In this document: piece after piece, positions 5,719-12,302 of the stretch
Position numbering within the stretch: position 1 is the first letter of the stretch
Layout: the number at the start of each line of letters is the position of its first letter
Assembly (NCBI GenBank): GCA_026001245.1
Contig: BNZR01000022.1
Coordinates: 1 to 21,136, forward strand
Source of the DNA: Clostridia bacterium
GTDB taxonomy: Bacteria; Bacillota_A; Clostridia; Oscillospirales; UBA929
DNA length: 21,136 bases
Direction: 5' to 3'
Notes under the pieces: model-generated
Seen by the model: only the letters and a program-made list of their open reading frames with translations
What the model was told of the DNA's origin: nothing
Databases searched by the model: none
Translations under genes and position numbers: made by a program

Positions 5719-8256
5719 CTATACCTCCAAATCGTTATTTTTAGTTTTCGGTTTCGGGGTGGCGGCGCGTCGCTTTGCGAGTTGCGCCGCGCCGCGTTTC
5801 AAGTCGTTGTGAATAGAAGATTGTCGCGGTTGTCTTGCCGCGGTCGGCTTCTGTTCGGGTTTTTCGGCTTTGATAGCGGCGGCGAGGGCTGATACATTTA
5901 TCTGTTCCCCGCGTTTCGCCCGCGTTTCAAACTCCGCGACACTCTGCACGGTCGGAGGCGCGGCAAGTTGCTGAAACTCATTGTTGACCGTCCCGATTCT
6001 GTCTTTAAGCATGGATAAGTCCGTGCTTTCGGCGGTGTGGTCGATAAGAGCCTTTAACATGGGGTTAGTGTCGCCCACGCGCTCGGACAACTTTTCCAAT
6101 CGGTTTATCCCGGCATTATACGCGGCAACACCCATAGTCTTGTTGGGGTCGGCGTTCATTACGCCGTCGTGGAGCTTCTGAACATAATCGGCGGCTTTCC
6201 CCACGTCGAACGTCGGTGCGGTCTGCACCATACCCGGCGCGGGATTAAGAAACGCCTGTGACACATCTTGAAAACCCGCCACGTCAATATAAAGCGCGGT
6301 TTCGTTGCCACCATGATTGACAACGATAATATCCGAGGTAGACAGCGAGTGACCTGTGAAGTCCTGCGGACGGTCTATGTTGAATTTCTGAAAAAGACTG
6401 TCGGGGGTGTCCGTCGCGGACAGCGGCGCGGTGTAAGTCTGTTCGTAGTTGCCGCGCTCGACGGCAAGCCCCGCCGCCTGTAAATGGTCGAGCGACTCAA
6501 AACGGTAGCCATGCGTCGTGTCGCCGTCTTTGAGTTGGTAGATTGAAAATGTGTCGCCCTGCGTCGGCAAATACGCGTTAATATCGTCGGACGGAACGCC
6601 GGGGTTACTCGGCGCGTTGGCAGCTGTGGCGGGTTCGCCCCATTGTTCATGTCCGGGTTGTTGCTCGACAGTCTGCGCTCTGTCCTTTTCCAGCGCGGTA
6701 AAATGCTTGTCAATGTCGGTTATGATGTCATTGGCGGTGTTGCGGATAGTTTCAAGCGACGCTTTAAGCACGTCAATTTCTTTGTCACCGCTCCACTTAG
6801 CGGCGTAGGCAAAGGAATAATCCGACGTGTCAAGCCCGTAATGCTGACAAACAACATAGGCGACACTCTCCGCTTCCACCTCGCGGCTGTTCTTGTCTGT
6901 GCGGGTTTTCTCGCCGTTTTTGGTGTTCAAATCAACATCATGAAGTCGGGCATGACATATTTCATGTACTGTCGTTTTCAGCGTCTGTAACTCGCTCATA
7001 CCCTCGCGTATTGCTATGCGTTTTCCGTCGTTCCCGAAATGATAATAGCCTTTCGCGTTCGTTTCGATATTCTCAAAAGCAATCGGCACGGGCGACACTT
7101 TTTCAAGTGCGGCGAAAAAGTCATTGTAACGCTCGACGCTACCCGTCAATTCGTTCACGCTGATTGTTGGGATTTCTCGCCCCTCGGTCTGCGACACGTC
7201 AAACACGGAAACAACCTTGAACGCGGGAACGGTAACCTCCACGTCCTCCATAGTAGACTTTTGCGTCTGCGGGTCTATTACCTCCATGCGCTTTGTGGTC
7301 TTGAACGGCGACGGCGCGATAATCTTTATGCCCTTTTCGCCTTTCAGCACTTGCCGCCCGAATTTGTTTCGCCAGTCAGAAAAACCCGCAATCTGTGTCG
7401 CTTCGGGATTTTGGAACGCAATCAAAAGCGTGTTGTTCAAACTGTAATTGTGGAATTTAGAGAGTGTCTGCAAATACGCCTTAAAGTTGTCACTATTGAA
7501 AATATTCTTGACACCCTGCTCTAACCTCGCCGTAATCTCCTTGAGCTTTTCACGCGGATTCTCGGAAGTAAGTACAATCGGTATCGGCTTTGCCGACGGC
7601 ACGGCAACGGCGGGAACAGTCGCCCCAATAGCGTCCTCAATAATATTTTCCTGTTTCGTCGTAAGCCTGTACTCCTGCGGAATATCTTTGTTGTACGCGC
7701 CGCGCCAATCGTCGCCACTCTCCATGATGTAGCCGCGTTTGGAAAACTCGCCGTGTTCGTTCGCGGCGGCAAGCGCACCCATAACTTCCACATTGACAGC
7801 ACTTTTCCATTCCTCCGGCATTTGTACCATTTCGGAACGGTTGAGGTAGTAATCTCCCAGTTCGGCGGCGTTCGTCACATTCGGAATAAACGTGAAAAAG
7901 TCATGGTTGTCCGCATAGTCGATAAACTGCGTGATACTGTCAAAAGCAAAACGTGTTTTTGCGGCGGCGTTGAGCTTGTCTATTTCGGGCGCGGCAAGTG
8001 TAGAGAGTTTAGCCGCCATGTAGTTGAGTTCGTTTATATCGGCGTTTTGTACAAGGTCGCGGGTCAGCCCCGCAATCTGCGTTTCGCGGTAGGTGATAAA
8101 AAAGTCCTTGCCCTGTTCGCCGCCCGACACGCCGATACGCGTAAGCGCGGATTGTAGCTGCTCGGAGGTCGCGGGAAGCTTCAAGTACGCGCCGCCCATA
8201 CTGCCGCTTTCGGCTTGCTCTTTGTTGGAAAGTTGGATTGTAAGCGGATAATTCAT
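5719..8256 (-). CDS. Multidomain antirestriction protein (ArdA-like, ArdC-like with HEICH peptidase motif, YodL-like)
   Basis: 845 aa from ATG 8256, chosen because AAAGGAG lies 9 nt upstream and family-like sequence begins there; the open frame continues further up but looks non-coding. Order of parts: residues 1-200 resemble clostridial ArdA-like proteins (LKLPATSEQLQSALTRIGV, ADINELNYMAAKL). Residues 230-520 resemble ArdC, with an N-terminal ssDNA-binding-type region (KFHNYSLNNTLLIAFQNPEA, GFSDWRNKFGRQVLKGEKGI) and a zinc-peptidase-like site HEICH at 431-435 with EAES (461-464) as likely third ligand. Residues 566-665 resemble the YodL/DUF4316 domain. The tail is basic and disordered. Such proteins protect incoming single-stranded DNA from host restriction. 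The combination of parts is the notable feature; the proteolytic activity is inferred only from the motif. Confidence 0.82.
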   Translation of the reverse strand: MNYPLTIQLSNKEQAESGSMGGAYLKLPATSEQLQSALTRIGVSGGEQGKDFFITYRETQIAGLTRDLVQNADINELNYMAAKLSTLAAPEIDKLNAAAKTRFAFDSITQFIDYADNHDFFTFIPNVTNAAELGDYYLNRSEMVQMPEEWKSAVNVEVMGALAAANEHGEFSKRGYIMESGDDWRGAYNKDIPQEYRLTTKQENIIEDAIGATVPAVAVPSAKPIPIVLTSENPREKLKEITARLEQGVKNIFNSDNFKAYLQTLSKFHNYSLNNTLLIAFQNPEATQIAGFSDWRNKFGRQVLKGEKGIKIIAPSPFKTTKRMEVIDPQTQKSTMEDVEVTVPAFKVVSVFDVSQTEGREIPTISVNELTGSVERYNDFFAALEKVSPVPIAFENIETNAKGYYHFGNDGKRIAIREGMSELQTLKTTVHEICHARLHDVDLNTKNGEKTRTDKNSREVEAESVAYVVCQHYGLDTSDYSFAYAAKWSGDKEIDVLKASLETIRNTANDIITDIDKHFTALEKDRAQTVEQQPGHEQWGEPATAANAPSNPGVPSDDINAYLPTQGDTFSIYQLKDGDTTHGYRFESLDHLQAAGLAVERGNYEQTYTAPLSATDTPDSLFQKFNIDRPQDFTGHSLSTSDIIVVNHGGNETALYIDVAGFQDVSQAFLNPAPGMVQTAPTFDVGKAADYVQKLHDGVMNADPNKTMGVAAYNAGINRLEKLSERVGDTNPMLKALIDHTAESTDLSMLKDRIGTVNNEFQQLAAPPTVQSVAEFETRAKRGEQINVSALAAAIKAEKPEQKPTAARQPRQSSIHNDLKRGAAQLAKRRAATPKPKTKNNDLEV

Positions 8257-8470
8257 AGTGGTATGCTCCTTTCGTTGTTCGATAATGGGGGTTTCCTGCC
8301 GCGCTGTCCTCGCGCATGGTTTGTAGCCGCTCTGCGGATAAAGCCGTAAGCTCTGATAAGTCCGCGTATTCTTCGCGGAAATAAACGGAGTGTTCAATCT
8401 TAATCCTGTCTGCGGATTCTAATCTGTCACCATAGTCGCTAACATCATACGCGCTTGATATATCGCCCAT
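8009..8470 (-). CDS. Small ORF overlapping the antirestriction gene; probably a frame-damaged or very short gene
   Basis: Starts at ATG 8470 with AAAAGGAGCG upstream, the same leader context as mobC. The first 70 or so residues look like a real protein (MGDISSAYDVSDYGDRLES, then HSVYFREEYADLSELTALSA and ERLQTMREDS). From about residue 72 on, the frame runs inside the antirestriction gene for 248 nt and becomes basic and low in protein character, as expected of an out-of-frame shadow. Possible explanations are a lost stop codon, a frameshift that once fused or separated the two genes, or a sequencing error. No family recognised. Confidence 0.5.
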   Translation of the reverse strand: MGDISSAYDVSDYGDRLESADRIKIEHSVYFREEYADLSELTALSAERLQTMREDSAAGNPHYRTTKGAYHYELSAYNPTFQQRASRKRQYGRRVLEASRDLRAATIRAYAYRRVGRRTGQGLFYHLPRNADCGADPRPCTKRRYKRTQLHGG

Positions 8471-8501
8471 AGTAAACCGCTCCTTTTCTCTCGTTTTCAA
8501 A

Positions 8502-8573
8502 AGGGTTTGGGAATTTCCCAACAAGCAAAAAACGGAAATGGCGCACCATTTCCTATGCTTGCTACGTTACTTT
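8502..8573 (-). repeat. Structured leader repeat, minus-strand copy (after topB)
   Basis: Inverted copy of 3724-3797. The block 8533-8573 is identical over 41 bp, and TCCCAAACCCT and GCTTGTTGGGA (8502-8526) also match, while the bases between them differ. Both hairpin stems are conserved (8534-8553 and 8507-8521). Its upstream end includes the TAA stop of topB. In this copy the first hairpin is followed by six T on the minus strand. It is 31 nt from the ATG at 8470, again with AAAAGGAGCG. So the same about 75-nt element leads both the mobilisation genes and the antirestriction genes. Confidence 0.75.
8527..8553 (-). terminator. Rho-independent terminator or attenuator after topB
   Basis: On the minus strand GGAAATGG-TGCG-CCATTTCC (8553-8534) is followed by G and TTTTTT (8532-8527), a standard intrinsic terminator. 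It would separate topB from the antirestriction genes, or act as an attenuator. The equivalent hairpin before mobC has no T-run. Confidence 0.65.
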
Positions 8574-10552
8574 TCGCGCTCCCTCGGCTCAAAACGGTAG
8601 TTGACGTACTTACCGCCCGTATCGACTAAAAGTATAGTAGCGTCAAAGGCTTTCGCCCTGCCGCTTTTCAGCAAGTCAGCGGCGATTTTCTTTGTTAGTT
8701 CCTTTCTGCGGCTCTCGAAAAAACGGTCGTTTTTCCACATTACAAACGCGCAAGCCCTGTTGCCGCAATAGAAATTCTTCCTGCCCTCATAGACCGCCGT
8801 GCCGCAACGCGGACAACGCCCGATAATCTCTCTGTCCGACATGAACGGCGAGGACGCGGCGGGTACAGCCGTACTCACTAATTCCCGCGCCATATCCTCA
8901 ATACCACGCATGAAGTCGGCGGGGTCGGCTTCGCCCTTGGCAATCAGCGTCAAGGCGTTTTCCCACTCGGACGTGAGCGCGGGAGAGGTCAGAACATCGG
9001 GCAATACCGCGATTAAATTCTCGCCGTCTTTGGTAGGGATAATCTGTTTGCCTTTACGTTCGGCAAAACCGGAAGTAACAAGTTTCTCGATAACGGCGGC
9101 GCGTGTCGCGGACGTGCCTAACCCCTTACGCTCCGCGTCGTTATCCGTTTCCGACGCGCCCGCGCTTTCCATAGCGGATAATAATGTCGCTTCGCTGTGA
9201 GGTTTCGGCGGTTGCGTATAGTGCTCGGTGACAGTCACAGCGGCGTTGACGAACTTCTGTCCCTCGGCAATCAACGGGAGCGGTTCATAATCAGCTTCAG
9301 CCTGCCAACCCGCCGCGATAATCGTCTTACCTTTCGCCGTGAAACGATAGCCGCCGCAATCAAGTGTAGCGGTTATGGTGTCATAAGCGTGTTTGTCGCC
9401 CACGGCGCAGACAAGGCGGGTGCATACCAAAAATAAAATGTTGCGCTCGGTTTCGGGAAGTTTAGATATATCAAAGTTTTTCAGCGTCACGGTAGGAATA
9501 ACGGCGTGGTGGTCGCTGACTTTGCTATTGTCTATAACTTGCGCGGCGTTCACAGGCAAATCCGCGCCGACGAGCGCGGCGGCAATCCGCGCAAGCGTAG
9601 GAATATGCGCCGCCATGTCGGAAGTCAGAAACCGACTGTCCGTGCGTGGATAGGTGCACAGCTTTTTCTCATAGAGACTTTGCAAGAGGTCGAGCGTCTG
9701 TTTCGCCGTGTAGCCGTAGATTTTGTTAGCTTCACGCTGTAACGCCGTGAGGTCAAAGAGTTTCGGCGGCGATACGGTTTTTCGTTCTTTCGTTACGGAA
9801 AGGCAAACGGCGGGCGACTTCTCACAAGCCGCCCTCATGGTTTCCGCTTCCTCCGCGTTGGGTATTTTCTCGCTGACGGCTTCCGCGCCGCCGCAATTAA
9901 GATGTACAAGGTGATATTTCTCTTTAGTGAAGTTCGCAATCTTCGCGTATCTCTCGGTGAGCATGGCAAGTGTCGGCGTAACGACGCGCCCGACATTGAG
10001 CGTTTTCCCGTAGAGCGTTGAAAACAGGCGCGTCGCGTTAAGTCCGATTATCCAGTCCGCTTTCGCCCTGCAAAGCGCGGAATTATATAAACGGTCGTAG
10101 TCGCGTCCGTCGCATAATTCAGCAAAGCCCTTTCTGATTGCGCTTTCCTCCATGCTTGAAATCCAAAGGCGGGAAAACGGCTTTTTACAACCCGCCAAAT
10201 CGTAGACGAAACGGAAAATTAACTCACCCTCGCGCCCCGCGTCCGTCGCGCAGACAAGACTATCCACGTCGGCACGGTGCATGAGCTTTTTCAGCATGTC
10301 AAACTGTTTTTGCTTGTCGGGGGCAAGCGTGGTTTTCCACGTTTCAGGGAGTATCGGCAAATCCTCACGCCGCCACTTTGAATAGCGTATGTCATAGACG
10401 GCGGGGTCGGCAAGCCTCGCCAAGTGTCCGACACACCACGAAATAATATAGTTGCCGCAGTCTATATAGCCGTCCTGTTTCTTTTTCACGCCAAGCACGG
10501 CGGCGAGCGACTGCCCGACGCTCGGTTTCTCTGCGATTACTAAGACACTCAT
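8567..10552 (-). CDS. topB: DNA topoisomerase III (TopB-like), conjugative-element type
   Basis: 661 aa type IA topoisomerase. The Toprim domain has the catalytic Glu in AEKPSVG (E8) and the metal motif ATDAGREGE (102-110). Domain II-IV signatures follow (NVGRVVTPTLAML at about 186-198). The active-site tyrosine is Y301 in CTYPRTDSRFLT. The C-terminus carries one Cys4-type zinc-ribbon (RCPRCG then YCGNRACAF, about 580-610) followed by a basic tail. The enzyme passes single DNA strands and probably resolves topological strain during ICE processing or circular-form replication. Its start overlaps the end of the DUF4366 gene in ATGA fashion. Its stop lies inside the minus-strand leader repeat, which supports the idea that the repeat block was copied together with the topB end. 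Confidence 0.93.
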   Translation of the reverse strand: MSVLVIAEKPSVGQSLAAVLGVKKKQDGYIDCGNYIISWCVGHLARLADPAVYDIRYSKWRREDLPILPETWKTTLAPDKQKQFDMLKKLMHRADVDSLVCATDAGREGELIFRFVYDLAGCKKPFSRLWISSMEESAIRKGFAELCDGRDYDRLYNSALCRAKADWIIGLNATRLFSTLYGKTLNVGRVVTPTLAMLTERYAKIANFTKEKYHLVHLNCGGAEAVSEKIPNAEEAETMRAACEKSPAVCLSVTKERKTVSPPKLFDLTALQREANKIYGYTAKQTLDLLQSLYEKKLCTYPRTDSRFLTSDMAAHIPTLARIAAALVGADLPVNAAQVIDNSKVSDHHAVIPTVTLKNFDISKLPETERNILFLVCTRLVCAVGDKHAYDTITATLDCGGYRFTAKGKTIIAAGWQAEADYEPLPLIAEGQKFVNAAVTVTEHYTQPPKPHSEATLLSAMESAGASETDNDAERKGLGTSATRAAVIEKLVTSGFAERKGKQIIPTKDGENLIAVLPDVLTSPALTSEWENALTLIAKGEADPADFMRGIEDMARELVSTAVPAASSPFMSDREIIGRCPRCGTAVYEGRKNFYCGNRACAFVMWKNDRFFESRRKELTKKIAADLLKSGRAKAFDATILLVDTGGKYVNYRFEPREREK

Positions 10553-11163
10553 TCTTCGTCCTCCCGCTTTTCGTCCTCGTCCTCAAAATTAAAGACTTCC
10601 AATTCCGAAACGTCCATATTGCCCTTAACGCCCGACTTCGGTTTTAACACCTTGAAATACAGGAACGCGCCGCCGCCGGTTATCGCGGCAACAAGAACGG
10701 CGATTATCACGCCGCTGTTATTGCCCTGTTCGGGTTCGGACTGTTCCTGCGTGGCTGACGGCGTAATTTCGGGTGTCGGCGTGGGTATCGGTGTCGGAGT
10801 AACGGCGGCGGGCGGCGGGGTTGCTACCGTGCCGCCCTGTTCCTCGATAATCGCGAGTAAATCCGATTCGTCCACCATATTCAGAAAATGGACGTTTTCG
10901 CTGTCGCCCGAACGGTCGATTATAATGTAAAAGTAATTGCCGCCTTTCGTCGTGACCGTGATAAACTGCTTGTTTTTATCGTCCGTAACCGTGAAATCGT
11001 CCACAAGCGTCAAATTGCCGTCCGGCGTGAGCGGCGCGGGTGTCGGCGCAACGCTCGGTGTCGGGTCGGGGGTTGTGTCCTCGACGCTCTGCGCGTATGC
11101 TACTACAGAAAATGCCATGATTATCAGCGCGATAAATAACGCTGTCAATATACGCCTATTCAT
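10549..11163 (-). CDS. DUF4366 family membrane protein (CD1107-like)
   Basis: 204 aa from ATG 11163 (ACGGAGGG upstream). A signal peptide (about 1-25, ending VVAYAQS) is followed by a Pro/Thr-rich stretch and a compact extracellular domain, about 50-110 (VTTKGGNYFYIIIDRSGD, ENVHFLNMVDESDLL), which is the DUF4366 signature. A second Pro/Thr linker leads to a transmembrane helix (about 151-173) and a short acidic cytoplasmic tail. It is found next to DUF4315 and topB in Tn1549-type elements and is thought to belong to the transfer apparatus at the membrane; its function is unknown. It overlaps DUF4315 by 8 nt and topB by 4 nt. Confidence 0.85.
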   Translation of the reverse strand: MNRRILTALFIALIIMAFSVVAYAQSVEDTTPDPTPSVAPTPAPLTPDGNLTLVDDFTVTDDKNKQFITVTTKGGNYFYIIIDRSGDSENVHFLNMVDESDLLAIIEEQGGTVATPPPAAVTPTPIPTPTPEITPSATQEQSEPEQGNNSGVIIAVLVAAITGGGAFLYFKVLKPKSGVKGNMDVSELEVFNFEDEDEKREDEE

Positions 11164-11410
11164 TGGTATTGCCCTCCGTTTCAATTTTTGGTGTTCTCGA
11201 TTTTCGTACTTTCGGCGTTTTTGGCTCACCGCTCCGCAGGAACGCCGTCAAATCGTCACGCGTCATGTGCATGGCGCGAACGAGGGAAACAATCTGTAAA
11301 TTCTCCTGTTCCGTCCGCTGTCCGTCCAACTCTTTCAGACGATTCTGATAATCTGCGATTTTCCCCCTTATTTTCTTCATTTCAGCGTCGATTCGCTCTA
11401 ACTTTGTCAT
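11156..11410 (-). CDS. DUF4315 family protein
   Basis: 84 aa, starting MTKLERIDAEMKKIRGKI, with AAAGGAG upstream. The first 45 residues form a predicted coiled coil (ADYQNRLKELDGQRTEQEN). A short conserved segment follows (QIVSLVRAMHMTRDDLTAF), then a charged tail. This is the DUF4315 pattern, always found between the CD1108-like and DUF4366 genes in this class of element. Function unknown. Confidence 0.85.
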   Translation of the reverse strand: MTKLERIDAEMKKIRGKIADYQNRLKELDGQRTEQENLQIVSLVRAMHMTRDDLTAFLRSGEPKTPKVRKSRTPKIETEGNTNE

Positions 11411-11425
11411 GGTCGCTCTCTCCTT

Positions 11426-12301
11426 TCAGCTGACCTCGAACAGATACGGCTTGTTGCCCCGCGTTTCCATGTAGAGGTCATACATTTCCTTTTGCTCGGC
11501 GGTAAGCCCCGCCGTCACGATACGCCCCAAAGACCTATTGACAAGCACGATATTTAGGGTATAATAGTTATAGGCGACTTCAACCTCGTACTCGACTTCG
11601 GTTTCCTCGCCTGTGTCGGGGTCTGTGATTATATCCGTTTGGGTTTCCGTCCGATACCGTACTTCGGTAACGGGGGTAAGCGTCAGCGTATACTGCCGTC
11701 CGAACAACGCGGATAGCTCGGCTTGTACCTCGTCGGATGTGTAATTGGCAAACTTCGCCGTGAGGTAGGACGCGAGTTCAAACGGGGCATGCCTTATCTC
11801 GTCAAGGGAATAGCGGTATTCGTCGTAGTTAGGATAGTCTGTTTCAATCCGCGCAATCCTCCGCGACAAACCGCTTTCAAGGGCTGTATAGCTGTCGTCC
11901 ACGCCTGTGATGTTTTCGTCCTCGGCGGTGTAGGACGAGCCGATAATGGAGTTAAAGCCGCCCATAAGCATACTGCCGCACGAGGACAGCCCCGCGAATA
12001 ATAACGCGACAAGAACAACGATAGCAAGCGCAATCCCAATACCGCGCCAATGCCGGGCTATAAACTGTCCCGTTTTCTGTGCGGTTTCGGTAGCTCTTTT
12101 GGCGGCTTTCTGTACCGTGTGGATTGTACCCTGCCTTGTGGCTTTCGCGTACTGACGCTTGATACTCCGCTTTTGCACCGCCTTTCTGACGTTGTTCGCG
12201 CCCTCGATGGTCTGTTTCGAGCCCCGCGCCGCCTCTATTCCCGCGTTATCGTCCTCCTCGAAACGTAGTTTTGATTTTCCCTTTGGTTGCAATGCTTTCA
12301 C
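11426..12301 (-). CDS. CD1108-like membrane protein of the transfer channel, lacking the usual hydrolase domain
   Basis: About 291 aa from GTG 12301 (AGGAG just upstream). An in-frame TTG at 12322 inside the virB4 end and one at 12292 are other possible starts. A basic cytoplasmic region (about 1-85) with low-complexity helices is followed by one transmembrane helix (about 87-105, GIALAIVVLVALLFAGLSS) and an external region of about 180 residues with the family motif ending EMYDLYMETRGNKPYLFE. In related elements this point is followed by an NlpC/P60 or CHAP peptidoglycan hydrolase. Here the protein stops two residues later. It follows virB4 by 1 nt. Likely role: VirB8- or VirB1-like scaffold; the lytic activity seems to be missing. 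Confidence 0.75.
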   Translation of the reverse strand: MKALQPKGKSKLRFEEDDNAGIEAARGSKQTIEGANNVRKAVQKRSIKRQYAKATRQGTIHTVQKAAKRATETAQKTGQFIARHWRGIGIALAIVVLVALLFAGLSSCGSMLMGGFNSIIGSSYTAEDENITGVDDSYTALESGLSRRIARIETDYPNYDEYRYSLDEIRHAPFELASYLTAKFANYTSDEVQAELSALFGRQYTLTLTPVTEVRYRTETQTDIITDPDTGEETEVEYEVEVAYNYYTLNIVLVNRSLGRIVTAGLTAEQKEMYDLYMETRGNKPYLFEVS

Positions 12302-12302
12302 C

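Noticed and set aside
8257..8397. Longer start for the antirestriction gene at 8397
   Set aside because: The extra 47 residues look non-coding and the ATG at 8256 has a much better ribosome binding site; the protein-like frame in this stretch is the small ORF starting at 8470.
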